A DNA stretch of 64,000 nucleotides from assembly GCF_007992095.1 (NCBI RefSeq), contig NZ_BJZP01000015.1, positions 46,647 through 110,646 of the forward strand. Direction: 5' to 3'. Below, piece by piece: positions 1-9,498 of the stretch. The notes below the pieces were generated by a model, which saw only the letters and a program-made list of their open reading frames with translations, was not told the DNA's origin and searched no databases. Numbering within the stretch: the first letter of the stretch is position 1; each line of letters starts with the position of its first letter. The position numbers and the translations under genes were made by a program. This DNA comes from Paenirhizobium naphthalenivorans (lineage in GTDB: Bacteria > Pseudomonadota > Alphaproteobacteria > Rhizobiales > Rhizobiaceae).

Positions 1-2
1 AG

Positions 3-305
3 CGCAGCACGCTTCGGACCTGGGTCGTCTTCTGGGGTATGATCGAGCATTCGGCGATCATGACGGAGGTGCATGACCGCACCTATGCGGAATATCGGAG
101 GCTTCTCGAAACGTTGCTGGCCGAGGTCTGGCAGGAAAAGGGCCGTCCCTTGCCCGACCTCAGGCTTGCCGCGATCGGGCTGGTCGCCATCCATGATGGG
201 CTGTGGCTCGAATGGTGCCTCAACCCCGACACCTTCTCGTCGGAGGAGGCGATCGGGCTTTGTGAACAGTGGACCGACGCCATGCTTGCCACCGCGCCGG
301 CTTGA
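3..305 (+). CDS. TetR-family transcriptional regulator, C-terminal part (start lies outside the window)
   Basis: An open frame runs in from the left edge and ends at 305. The visible part is the ligand-binding half of a TetR/BetI-like repressor. It begins with residues reading T-L-R-T-W-V-V-F-W-G, a helix start common in the C-terminal domain of BetI-like proteins, and continues as helices ending near a W-L-E-W-C-L motif. The DNA-binding helix-turn-helix would lie upstream of the window. An aminotransferase follows about 170 bases downstream on the same strand, so the regulator may control it. That link is inferred only from position. Confidence 0.7.
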   Translation, partial: RSTLRTWVVFWGMIEHSAIMTEVHDRTYAEYRRLLETLLAEVWQEKGRPLPDLRLAAIGLVAIHDGLWLEWCLNPDTFSSEEAIGLCEQWTDAMLATAPA

Positions 306-475
306 GGTTCACGCGACAAAACTGAACACTCGTTTAATTTCTCTTGCAAGCCGCAGGGGCGCCTGTATCATCGTGTTGTCCGAGGAGCCGTGATCGCGGC
401 CCCGGCCTTCGATCCACTCCGCGCGCCGCGTCCGACATGTCACCTGCAAGTCGCCGGCCATTCAAGAGAACCGTC

Positions 476-1837
476 ATGTCTACAGCGAAAGTCACCAGCA
501 CCGGCAGCAGCTACGGGGTCCAGGCCCTTCCCAAGATCGCCTATGGCAAGGGGAGTTACCTTTATGACGTCAACGGCAAACGCTACCTCGACGGCTCCGG
601 CGGGCCGGCTGTCTATTGCCTTGGCCATGCTCATCCGGAAGTCACCGAAGCCGTCAAGCAGCAACTCGACCGGATCGCGCATGCCTATCGCTATCTTTTC
701 ACCTCCGACGCGGTGGAGGAACTGACCGAGATCATCACCCGCAATACCGATGGGCACTTCCCCAATATCATCTATGTGTCGAGCGGTTCGGAAGCCGTCG
801 AATCCTGTCTCAAGATCGCGCTCCAGTATCACACGGCTCGCGGCGAGAAGAGCCGTCGTCGCTTCATCGCCCGCGAGCGCTCCTGGCACGGCAATACGCT
901 CGGCGCGCTCTCGGTCTCGCATTTCAAGACCCGCCGCGAGCCCTTCGAAGGCAGCCTGCTCGATGTTGCTTTCGTCTCCGCTGCCAACGCCTATCGTCCA
1001 CCGGAAGGCGTGACCCCGGAAGGGCTGGTCGCCCACCTTGCCAAGGAGCTGGAAGAGGAGATCCTGAAGATCGGGCCGGACAAGGTCGCGGCTTTCATCT
1101 TCGAACCGGTCGTCGGAGCCGCTGGCGGCGTGGTGCCGGCGCCCGAAGGCTATGCCCGGGCCATGCGGGCCGTGTGTGACAAGTACGGCGTGCTGATGAT
1201 TGGCGACGAGGTGATGTGTGGATCGGGCCGCACCGGCACCTGGAGGGCGCTGGAGCATGACGGTGTCGTGCCGGACATCATGAGCGTGGCCAAGGGTCTG
1301 GCCGCCGGCTATCAGCCGCTGGGCGCCGCTCTTTATAGCGACAAGGTGCATGAGGCGCTGGTCGCCGCCCATGGCGGTGCCATGACCGGCCACACCTTCA
1401 CCGGCCACACGGCAGCCTGCGCCGCCGGCGTCGCGGTGCAGAAGATCGTGGCGCGCGACCGCCTGCTCGAACGGGCGCTCGATCGTGGCGCGAAACTTCA
1501 GCAGGAGCTGAGATCGGCGCTTTCCGACGTCGCCGAACTGGGCGATGTGCGCGGCCGTGGCTTCTTCATCGGTCTGGAGCTGGTCAGTGATCCGATCACC
1601 AAGGTGCCGTTCCCGGCCTATGCCAGCCTTCATGCGGCGATCGGGCGTCGTGCCTTCGACGCCGGGCTGATCTGCTATCCCTGCACTGGCAATGTCGGTG
1701 GTACGGCGGGCGACACAGTCATTCTCGCTCCGCCCTACAACGCCAGCGAAGAGGAACTGGGCGAAATCGTCTCGACACTGTCGCAGGTGATTCGTGATTC
1801 TGTCGTCGAGGCTCGGCGGACTGTCGCCACCCGCTGA
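476..1837 (+). CDS. Class III PLP-dependent aminotransferase (aspartate aminotransferase family)
   Basis: A 453-residue fold-type I aminotransferase of class III, the group that includes omega-amino-acid:pyruvate, ornithine and DAPA aminotransferases. Visible motifs are the phosphate-binding S-G-S-E-A-V-E near residue 103, the cofactor-binding D244 in D-E-V-M-C-G-S-G-R-T-G, and the Schiff-base lysine K273 in S-V-A-K-G-L. The frame is open upstream to 344, but the ATG at 476 preceded by AAGAGAA gives the expected family N-terminus, so I chose it. The upstream TetR gene suggests substrate-induced control. The amino donor cannot be read from sequence. An inverted repeat at 1845-1869 after the stop lacks a T-run, so it is not a convincing terminator. 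Confidence 0.85.
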   Translation: MSTAKVTSTGSSYGVQALPKIAYGKGSYLYDVNGKRYLDGSGGPAVYCLGHAHPEVTEAVKQQLDRIAHAYRYLFTSDAVEELTEIITRNTDGHFPNIIYVSSGSEAVESCLKIALQYHTARGEKSRRRFIARERSWHGNTLGALSVSHFKTRREPFEGSLLDVAFVSAANAYRPPEGVTPEGLVAHLAKELEEEILKIGPDKVAAFIFEPVVGAAGGVVPAPEGYARAMRAVCDKYGVLMIGDEVMCGSGRTGTWRALEHDGVVPDIMSVAKGLAAGYQPLGAALYSDKVHEALVAAHGGAMTGHTFTGHTAACAAGVAVQKIVARDRLLERALDRGAKLQQELRSALSDVAELGDVRGRGFFIGLELVSDPITKVPFPAYASLHAAIGRRAFDAGLICYPCTGNVGGTAGDTVILAPPYNASEEELGEIVSTLSQVIRDSVVEARRTVATR

Positions 1838-2122
1838 AGGCTTGATCGGGGTGGCCTGGCCGCCCCGATGACCAATCGAAAGTAGCGTTTTGGCACAGGT
1901 CGCGCGCCCGTTTCGTCGCCAAAGTTTCACACTCAAAAGAAAGCTGTTGGAATCGTGACCCGTTCGGCCACGGCGCTCAAACTTTGCTTTGACGTGGATC
2001 AAAACATGCCTGATCTTTTTTCGCGTGGGACGTCATGTTGGAAATGCGGTATATAAAGATATTTCTAAAACAATAACTTAGGAAGTCTTTATTTAGTTGT
2101 TTGCGTCGGATTGGGGATAGGC

Positions 2123-3622
2123 ATGGTCATGAGTTTTTTTCGTCGTATCGAAGAGCAGGCCAAGGGTGTGGCCGGCTCGCGTGCGGCCGCTGGTCTGGGA
2201 AGCAGCGCCGCGTCCGCCGCATTCTCGACTGCGGCGACGCAGTCGGGGGGCGAGCTCGGCGAGTGCCACGCCTTCGGTTCCGTGGTTGAGGAAAGCCAGC
2301 TTTCCTCGGAACAGCTTCTGTCCGGTTTCGGCTTCCTGCAGGAGCGTGTTTCCTCACTTTTGAGCGCACACAATGACGCCCTGGCGGAACTGGCGGCGCT
2401 ACGGGCCGAGCGGGCGCGCATCGCGTCGCTGCTCGACTACGAGAGCAATGCCCGCAAGAAGCTCGACGGTGAAAGCCTGCGGCTGGCTGCCGAGTGCAAG
2501 GAACTCAAGACCGACAATGTCCAATTGCGGGCGGAGACCGAGGAAAGCCGTGAAAAGCTGGTCAAGCTTCAGGCGCTCTACGAGGCCAATGCCCAGGATC
2601 TTTCTGTCGTCGAATCCCGTCTGCGTGACGCGACGCGTGAACTCGACGAGCGCATCGGTCAGTATGACGAGACCGCCGCTCTGTTGAAGCGGGCCCATGT
2701 GGATCTCGAGCAGCGCAACCGTGATTTTTCCATGATGCGCGAGAAATACGAAACCGAGCGAACCCAGCATCAGGTGCTGGCTGAGACGTCGCGTCGCGAA
2801 AACGACGCGCAATTGCGGGAGATTGCCCGTTTGACCGAAGAGAAGGGCCGGCTCAAGAACAGTCTTGCGCATCAGGACGACCTGTCGCGCAATCTGGCCG
2901 GTGAGGTCACGAGCCTCAAGCAGGAGCTCTCTTTCACCGAGGAGAAGCTGAAGCGGCTTCAATCCGACCTCGACAACAAGCAGGGCGCCATGGCGGTGGA
3001 AATGTCGCAACTTGCGACCCGCCACGAAGCGATCAATTCCAAGGCGGAACTGGTCGAAAAGCTGCTGGTGACGGCGCGGGGGCGTCTGAAAATGGTCGAG
3101 GACGAGTTGCAGGCGACCCGTTCGGAACTGAAGCAGACGAAGGCCGAACTGGCGACCGCGGTGGTCCGCGCAGATCGTCTGGCACAGGAGCTCTCCGCAG
3201 CCCGCGCCGGCCAAGCCGAAAACGAATCCGTAAGGCGCGACCTGTCGCTGCAGGTGAGCGAATTGACCATGCGACTGCGGGATTCGGAGAACACACGCGG
3301 CAAGCGCGATCGCGACGCCGAGACGATGAAGCGCGATCTTGATCAGCGCAACCGCGCCGATCAGGAAGAGATCCGCCAGTATCGCTCCAGCGCCGAAGTG
3401 GCCAGGGCAGAGATGCGTCAACTGCGCTCGGAAATAGCCATCCTGACCGGCCAGCTCGAAGTGGCACGCAATGATCGTCAGGCCGCGCCGGCCGCAGCCA
3501 TGCCGGCCGCGTCACTCGGGCCGCTCGAGGACTGGAGCCTGCCCGTCGAGACGGGAGCGAAACCCATCATCGATATTTCCGAGAAATCACTGCGCAGCGC
3601 TTGGCCTCCGGCCGAAGCCTGA
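2123..3622 (+). CDS. Long coiled-coil protein, function unknown
   Basis: About 500 residues, of which roughly 85 to 450 are almost continuous charged heptad-like sequence rich in Glu, Arg, Leu, Lys and Gln, predicting a long rod. The first 60 residues are Ala/Ser/Gly-rich after a basic M-S-F-F-R-R start. The tail is Ala/Pro-rich and ends in a short globular-looking stretch. There is no signal peptide, membrane segment or enzyme motif. The ATG at 2123 follows GGGGATAGGC and was chosen over an upstream TTG at 2111; a second ATG lies at 2129. It stands alone, with an AT-rich leader and its own terminator. A cytoskeletal or scaffold role is possible (inference); the exact family is not recognised. 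Confidence 0.75.
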   Translation: MVMSFFRRIEEQAKGVAGSRAAAGLGSSAASAAFSTAATQSGGELGECHAFGSVVEESQLSSEQLLSGFGFLQERVSSLLSAHNDALAELAALRAERARIASLLDYESNARKKLDGESLRLAAECKELKTDNVQLRAETEESREKLVKLQALYEANAQDLSVVESRLRDATRELDERIGQYDETAALLKRAHVDLEQRNRDFSMMREKYETERTQHQVLAETSRRENDAQLREIARLTEEKGRLKNSLAHQDDLSRNLAGEVTSLKQELSFTEEKLKRLQSDLDNKQGAMAVEMSQLATRHEAINSKAELVEKLLVTARGRLKMVEDELQATRSELKQTKAELATAVVRADRLAQELSAARAGQAENESVRRDLSLQVSELTMRLRDSENTRGKRDRDAETMKRDLDQRNRADQEEIRQYRSSAEVARAEMRQLRSEIAILTGQLEVARNDRQAAPAAAMPAASLGPLEDWSLPVETGAKPIIDISEKSLRSAWPPAEA

Positions 3623-3686
3623 CACCTGTCTGCTCGTCACGCTGTGGCGTGACGAAACAGCCGCCCGTAAAGGGCGTTTCTGAAGG

Positions 3687-3718
3687 TCGCCGGTTCATGA
3701 TGAGCCGGCGGCTTTTTT
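3687..3718 (+). terminator. Rho-independent terminator after the coiled-coil gene
   Basis: A 6-bp GC stem (3688-3693 with 3705-3710) with an 11-base loop is followed by GCTTTTTT. It lies about 65 bases after the stop codon at 3622. Confidence 0.75.
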
Positions 3719-3824
3719 GATTGCGGATGAGGGCATCTCGCCGCGATCAAGGATGATTAGTCGAGCGTTCACCCAGGCGGAGCTCAAAGCGGGTGCGCGG
3801 CGACCGCTCGGCGTGATATGAGCG

Positions 3825-4262
3825 ATGCGTCATCAAAAAGAGTGCCCGATGCCTGATCTTGTTCCACAAACGGTTCACGGACGTGCTTGCGGGGCCTGTA
3901 CGTTGTGCTGTGAACTGCCGGACATCGATGAGCTGGACAAGCCTGCCAACACGCTCTGTCGTCATTGCGCGCGCGATCAGGGATGTCTTGCCTACGAGGC
4001 GCGGCCGGCGACCTGCCGGGCCTTTTATTGTGCCTGGATGACCGATGCCGACATGGCTGATGAATGGGATCCTGCGGTGAGCCACATGATGGTCTATGCG
4101 CAGGGACCGCAACTCACCGTGCTGGTCGATCCGCGCCATCCGCAGGTCTGGACGCAGAAGCCTTATCATGGCCAGTTGCAGCGCTGGGCGGCGCAGGCTG
4201 CGGCAAACGGCGGCTATGTTATCGTGTGGGTGGGGGACGAGGTGTTCAAGGTCGGGGCGTGA
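3825..4262 (+). CDS. Cysteine-cluster protein (YkgJ-like)
   Basis: A small soluble protein of 145 residues (137 if it starts at the ATG at 3849). Nine cysteines sit in the first half: a C-G-A-C-T-L-C-C block, then C-R-H-C, Q-G-C, A-T-C-R and F-Y-C. This pattern resembles the YkgJ/CxxCxxCC cluster family thought to bind zinc or an Fe-S cluster. The C-terminal half is a mixed alpha/beta region without cysteines. Monocistronic by position. No enzyme function can be assigned. Confidence 0.7.
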   Translation: MRHQKECPMPDLVPQTVHGRACGACTLCCELPDIDELDKPANTLCRHCARDQGCLAYEARPATCRAFYCAWMTDADMADEWDPAVSHMMVYAQGPQLTVLVDPRHPQVWTQKPYHGQLQRWAAQAAANGGYVIVWVGDEVFKVGA

Positions 4263-4296
4263 GACGTGCCACACCGGCCGTGGACGACGGTGACCC

Positions 4297-4334
4297 AAAA
4301 TCAAAAGGGCCCGGCGGCTTCTCGCCAAGCCCTT
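4297..4334 (-). terminator. Rho-independent terminator (minus strand), probably for glf
   Basis: Read on the minus strand, AAGGGC (4334-4329) pairs with GCCCTT (4310-4305) around an inner GGCG/CGCC pair, followed by a T-rich tail (TTTTGATTTT including the last stem bases). It lies about 140 bases downstream of the glf stop. Confidence 0.5.
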
Positions 4335-4469
4335 GTCTTGAGAAGATGGCGCTCCAGCTGTTCAAAAACTGGCGCGCGCCTCCCGACTCTGCGTGTGCAG
4401 ATAACAAGGCCTGGTAAGGGCACAACAAGTTGCCTGCCCGTTCCATCTTGGCGCTTTGGTCGCTCTGCG

Positions 4470-5696
<1,227 letters not shown>

Positions 5697-5848
5697 TTAG
5701 CACAGGCTTTGTTTTCAGTAAATTTGCGGGGACGCGACTAGGTGCACTTTGCACGGGGAAGGATGGGCGCGAAAGTCGCCCTGATTGCGCTGGTCCCGAA
5801 GAGATCGCTCTTGACTGGCGTTTTCCGCAGTAGCTTCGCGGTGAGGAC

Positions 5849-5873
5849 TGAATAGCCCCGAGTTTCGTAGACA
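5849..5873. repeat. Terminal inverted repeat of an IS3-family element (one end only)
   Basis: The sequence begins TGAATAGCCCCG and continues AGTTTCGTAGACAC, the layout of IS3-family ends (TGA followed by a C/G-rich tract). It lies just beyond the stop codon of the transposase remnant at 5882, where the right end of such an element is expected. I found no matching opposite end within the following kilobase. Confidence 0.6.
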
Positions 5874-5881
5874 CCCTCGGG

Positions 5882-6086
5882 TTAGAATTTGTGCTGCCTC
5901 TCAAAGTCAACAGGTGACAGCATCCCGTTCCTGACGTACGTGCGTTCTTGGGTTGCAGAACATTTCGATGTAGTCGAACACATCGGTGCGGGCTTCATCG
6001 CGTGACCGGTAGATTTTCCGACGTATCCGCTCTCGCTTCAAGGGATTGAAAAAGCTCTTAGCCACCGCATTGTGATGGCAGTTTCG
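5882..6086 (-). pseudogene. IS3-family transposase OrfB remnant (C-terminal, frameshifted)
   Basis: Reading the minus strand from 6086, the frame gives N-C-H-H-N-A-V-A-K-S-F-F, then L-K-R-E-R-I-R-R-K-I-Y-R and D-V-F-D-Y-I-E-M-F-C-N-P, the well-known end of the IS3 OrfB integrase core. After that the frame breaks. A second frame continues with N-G-M-L-S-P-V-D-F-E-R-Q-H-K-F and stops at 5882. The position normally holding the catalytic Glu (A-E-S-F-F) is Lys here. Only about 65 codons remain. The fragment is inactive. Confidence 0.85.
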
Positions 6087-6257
6087 CCCGGCGCGATACT
6101 GTCGTTCGATGATTGGTACTGCGAGAATGGTGATCCCCGCCGTGGAGAGCAGCGAGCGCTACACGAATGGAAGGACGCTGGAGGGAAGCGATACCGGCTT
6201 GATCCCTACTGCCAGTTCGGATGGCACGGTATGTCGTTCCTGGTCAATCCAGCATAG
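6084..6257 (+). pseudogene. TylF/macrocin-O-methyltransferase-like C-terminal fragment
   Basis: An open frame reads P-G-A-I-L-S-F-D-D-W, then G-D-P-R-R-G-E-Q-R-A-L-H-E-W and F-G-W-H-G-M-S-F-L before stopping at 6257. The F-D-D-W, G-E-Q-R-A and F-x-W-H-G-x-S-F blocks match the C-terminal end of TylF-type SAM-dependent methyltransferases, often found in sugar or glycan clusters. The upstream part of the gene is missing. The frame fuses directly to the IS3 remnant at about 6084-6087. It is a broken gene, possibly a relic of a glycan cluster that included glf. Confidence 0.5.
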
Positions 6258-6845
6258 CTTGGATGGCCGCTTACGGGGTTCTTACCTTCAAGCGCGGTGG
6301 TGGGTGGCGCACTGTCCGGCATGGGATAGGTCTTTGCTGCGCCCGGGTCTTTCACCTGGGTTTTGGCATGCCGACGATTCTCGTGCTGTTAGATTGGCCG
6401 CCTCCGAAGGTGCGGAACTTCCGGCTGCCGCGCGCATGACTAAGAAGGCATAGCGGTTTCTGGTCGTGCCGACCAGCTCTTCGCCAGCTTGTCTAGCGAC
6501 ACGCTTGCACTCACTTTGGCAAGCTCATTGCCTCATAGGGATTCGCGGCCATTGGCTTGTTTGGCAAAAGGCGCGCGCTTGCAGGCCGACGGACCTTGAC
6601 GGCGTTGACGACGATGAGACGCCGCATATTTTGTGACGGGCATGTGCCCCGGACGCTCCAGAGGGTGCGCATCTGTACGGCTTCGTGGAGCATCTGAAAG
6701 ATGAGCTGGCAGCCTCGCGGGTAGCCTCACCAGGTCGTGAGGAAGGTCGGAGGAGGGCGTTCCATAGGCACATTATGTCAATGAACAGAAAGCAAAAAGG
6801 CCGCTCTCGCGGCCTCTGCAACGCCTTGTAATACAAGGGATCGGA
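6258..6845. other. Gene-free degenerate stretch between the methyltransferase fragment and tRNA-Val
   Basis: About 590 bases carry only short frames on either strand with no recognisable domain and no ribosome-binding sites. It resembles decayed mobile or accessory DNA next to the tRNA 3' end. I could not assign any part of it to a named element. Confidence 0.5.
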
Positions 6846-6920
<75 letters not shown>

Positions 6921-7014
6921 ATCCGATGGCGGCTTAAGACCACAAAACCCTTGGGCCCGTCAATAGGGTTTTTTCGGTTTTGTGACGAGTTTTTTACGCC
7001 GCCCGCGAAAGCCC

Positions 7015-7377
7015 TTACGCGGCAAGGAGTTTGTTGACTTCGTTGACCAGGTCGCGAAGGTGGAAAGGCTTGGAAAGGACCTTGGCGTCTTTCGGTGCCT
7101 GCGAATCGGCGTTCAAAGCGACGGCGGCGAAACCGGTGATGAACATCACTTTCAGGTCCGGATCGAGCTCGGTGGCGCGGCGCGCCAGTTCGATGCCGTC
7201 CATTTCCGGCATGACGATGTCGGTGAGAAGCAGCGAGAAGGGTTCTTCCCGAAGGCGGTCGTAGGCACTGGCGCCGTTGTCGAAGGAGGAGACCTTGTAT
7301 CCCGCCTTCTCGAGCGCCTTTACCAGGAACCGGCGCATGTCGTTGTCGTCTTCGGCGAGAAGAATTTTCTGAATCAT
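7015..7377 (-). CDS. cpdR: Single-domain response regulator CpdR
   Basis: A 120-residue receiver domain without an output domain. Visible residues are the acidic pair in A-E-D-D (9-11), phosphoacceptor D53 in L-L-T-D-I-V-M-P, T81 and K103 in L-S-K-P-F. In alphaproteobacteria, unphosphorylated CpdR promotes ClpXP-dependent degradation of cell-cycle regulators and is controlled by the CckA-ChpT phosphorelay. Length and sequence fit rhizobial CpdR1. The protein ends in Leu-Ala-Ala; in Caulobacter a terminal Ala-Ala makes CpdR itself a ClpXP substrate. It lies divergent to the N-formylglutamate amidohydrolase gene. Confidence 0.88.
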   Translation of the reverse strand: MIQKILLAEDDNDMRRFLVKALEKAGYKVSSFDNGASAYDRLREEPFSLLLTDIVMPEMDGIELARRATELDPDLKVMFITGFAAVALNADSQAPKDAKVLSKPFHLRDLVNEVNKLLAA

Positions 7378-7567
7378 TGAAGGGTCCGCTACTCACTCAT
7401 TTCCAAGGAAGGCTTTCGGGCTTTTTAGTTTCCTCTTGCCGAGTAAACATCCGGTGAAGAACCGGTTTCCGGCCTCGATCGCCATTTGCGCCAATATGGA
7501 CTTTCGCAAGGGCAACTGGCAACATGAACGACGCAACAAGGTTGTGACTTGGTAAAAAAGAGGAACC

Positions 7568-8452
7568 GTGAACGGGATGACAGGCGATTTCGATCTGTTC
7601 GAGGTGCGCGAGCCGGAAACGCAGTCCATCCCCTTCGTGTATAACTCGCCCCATAGCGGCCGGCGCTATCCATTGAGCTTCCTCGATCAGTCGCGACTCG
7701 ACGACCGCACCATCCGGCGCTCGGAGGATCACTACGTCGACGAACTGTTCGGCGCGGCGCCGGCGTTCGGCGCCCCCATGCTCCTTGCGCATTTCCCGCG
7801 CGCCTTCGTCGACGTCAACCGCGAGCCTTATGAACTCGATCCGAAAATGTTCAGCGAGACGCTGCCGCCCTATGCCAACATCAATTCGGCGCGTGTTGCC
7901 GGCGGGCTGGGGACCATTCCGCGCATCGTCGCGGAAAACGTCGAGATCTATGCGCGGCGGCTGCCGCTCGCCGAGGCGCTGGAACGGATCGAGGCAATCT
8001 ACAAGCCTTATCACGCCTGCCTGCGAAGGCTGATCGCCCGCACCCATGCCCGCTTCGGCTTCGGTGTGTTGATCGATTGCCATTCCATGCCTGGCAATAT
8101 CCGCGTGGCCGGCAGTGGCATTCACCCGGACTTCATCATCGGTGATCGCTACGGCACCAGCGCCTCGAGCGAGCTTTCGCAGGCCGCGCTGGAGTTTCTC
8201 GAGGGGTTGGGCTTTCTTGCGGTGCGCAACAAGCCCTATGCGGGCGGCTTTATCACGGAACACTACGGGCGCCCGGCGCGCGGGCTGCACGCCTTGCAGA
8301 TCGAGGTCAACCGAGCGCTTTATATCGATGAGGCGACACTGGCAAAGCGTGGCGATTTCAATGCGCTTGCCGGCTCGATCGCGATCTTCATGCAGCAGAT
8401 GGCCGAGTTCGTCGCCGATTATGCCGGCGATACGGCGCTTGCCGCCGAGTAG
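7568..8452 (+). CDS. N-formylglutamate amidohydrolase
   Basis: A 294-residue member of the FGase family, which hydrolyses N-formyl-L-glutamate to formate and glutamate at the end of one histidine-degradation route. Family blocks visible are Y-N-S-P-H-S-G-R near the start, R-A-F-V-D-V-N-R, L-I-D-C-H-S-M-P and the C-terminal L-Q-I-E-V-N-R-A-L-Y. The start is either the GTG at 7568 (3 bases after GAGGA) or the ATG at 7577 (12 bases after it). No hut genes are nearby, so in vivo use in histidine breakdown is not shown. A paralogue lies at 45012-45809. Confidence 0.85.
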   Translation: MNGMTGDFDLFEVREPETQSIPFVYNSPHSGRRYPLSFLDQSRLDDRTIRRSEDHYVDELFGAAPAFGAPMLLAHFPRAFVDVNREPYELDPKMFSETLPPYANINSARVAGGLGTIPRIVAENVEIYARRLPLAEALERIEAIYKPYHACLRRLIARTHARFGFGVLIDCHSMPGNIRVAGSGIHPDFIIGDRYGTSASSELSQAALEFLEGLGFLAVRNKPYAGGFITEHYGRPARGLHALQIEVNRALYIDEATLAKRGDFNALAGSIAIFMQQMAEFVADYAGDTALAAE

Positions 8453-8465
8453 CCGTCCGCAAAGC

Positions 8466-8542
8466 AAAAAAAACCGCGCCATTGGCGCGGCTAAGTCTAG
8501 GGAGGAAACACCCAAGGAGGGTATTTGCAGTCCGGAGACTGC
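8466..8542 (-). ncRNA. mmgR: MmgR/suhB-family (alpha-r8) trans-acting small RNA
   Basis: Read on the minus strand there is a complete small transcription unit: a promoter (8549-8577), a 5' hairpin GCAGT/ACTGC, a single-stranded region carrying the pyrimidine-rich decamer TTTCCTCCCT, and a terminator hairpin CCGCGCC/GGCGCGG followed by eight T. From the predicted start at about 8542 to the end of the T-run is 77 nt, the length I recall for S. meliloti MmgR. The TTTCCTCCCT loop is the conserved signature of that family. The genomic place, next to an inositol-monophosphatase-family gene, fits the 'suhB' RNA name. MmgR is known to limit polyhydroxybutyrate accumulation; here that role is inferred from homology. 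Confidence 0.85.
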
Positions 8543-8548
8543 CCAATC

Positions 8549-8577
8549 ACATTATTGCTGCGGCGCACAATCGTCAA
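8549..8577 (-). promoter_or_regulatory. Promoter of the mmgR-like sRNA
   Basis: On the minus strand TTGACG (8577-8572) and TAATGT (8554-8549) are separated by exactly 17 bases, a good vegetative sigma promoter. The predicted start lies 6-7 bases further, at about 8542. Confidence 0.65.
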
Positions 8578-8711
8578 GTGAAAAACGTCACTTTTTTAAG
8601 CGCGGCGCTTTTTTGTGCAATTTTGTGCCGGGAGGCAAGGGCGCTCGGCGATTGCAAATCGGCGAAACTGCTTTATGAAGCGGCAGTCCCTATCCATTCC
8701 AACGAGCGGAA

Positions 8712-9494
8712 ATGCCGATGCGCCCCGACCGCAGCTTCTTCAATCGTCTCGCCGATGCCGCCAAGGCCGAAACCCTGCCGCGTTTCCGCTCCCCGCTCAG
8801 CATAGCCAACAAGGAGCAGGGCGGTTTCGATCCGGTTACCGAAGGGGACCGGGCGGCGGAGGCGGTCATCCGTGCTTTGATCGAGGCGGAATATCCCGAA
8901 CACGGCATTCTCGGCGAAGAGCAGGAAGACATCGGCACGGACCGCGACTGCGTCTGGGTGATCGATCCGATCGACGGGACACGTGCCTTCATATCAGGTG
9001 TGCCGGTCTGGGGTACGCTGATCGGTTTTCAGGAAAAGGGTCGTTCTGTCATGGGCATGATGGACCAGCCGTTTACCGGCGAGCGTTATTTCGCCGATGG
9101 CGAGCGGGCCTGGTACAGCGGTCCCGACGGCGAGCGGCAGATCCATACCCGCGACTGCGGCGACATCAACAATGCCATTCTTTTCACCACCTCGCCGCAT
9201 CTGTTCACAGGGGCGGAAATGGCGCGGTTTGAGGCGGTGCAGGACAAGGTCAAACTGTTCCGCTACGGCATCGACTGCTATGCCTATGCGCTGCTGGCGG
9301 CGGGCCACGTGGATATCGTCATCGAAACGGTGCTGAAGCCCTATGATGTTGGCGCTCTGATTCCGCTGATCGAACAGGCGGGCGGGGTGATCACCACCTG
9401 GGAGGGCGGTCGTCCCGAGGGTGGCGGTAGCGTTGTCGCGGCCGGCAGCGCGGCGCTGCACGCGCAGGCCATGGACATATTGCGCGCCGGTTGA
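8712..9494 (+). CDS. hisN: Histidinol-phosphatase, inositol monophosphatase family
   Basis: A 260-residue Mg2+-dependent phosphatase of the inositol monophosphatase superfamily. Metal-binding residues are the Glu pair in L-G-E-E (about 68-70) and D85/D88 in D-P-I-D-G-T; the second C-terminal site reads L-K-P-Y-D-V-G-A-L. In rhizobia and actinobacteria this subgroup is annotated as HisN, which dephosphorylates histidinol phosphate in histidine synthesis. A general sugar or inositol phosphatase cannot be excluded. The start ATG at 8712 follows GAGCGGAA; another in-frame ATG lies at 8718. A true SuhB-like paralogue is at 56999-57799. Confidence 0.8.
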   Translation: MPMRPDRSFFNRLADAAKAETLPRFRSPLSIANKEQGGFDPVTEGDRAAEAVIRALIEAEYPEHGILGEEQEDIGTDRDCVWVIDPIDGTRAFISGVPVWGTLIGFQEKGRSVMGMMDQPFTGERYFADGERAWYSGPDGERQIHTRDCGDINNAILFTTSPHLFTGAEMARFEAVQDKVKLFRYGIDCYAYALLAAGHVDIVIETVLKPYDVGALIPLIEQAGGVITTWEGGRPEGGGSVVAAGSAALHAQAMDILRAG

Positions 9495-9498
9495 CCCG

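Noticed and set aside
1845..1869. Terminator after the class III aminotransferase
   Set aside because: A 7-bp inverted repeat is present but it is not followed by a T-run on the coding strand.
6258..6845. Possible further transposase remnants beside tRNA-Val
   Set aside because: Short frames on both strands were translated by eye and none gave a convincing transposase motif, so only degenerate DNA is reported.
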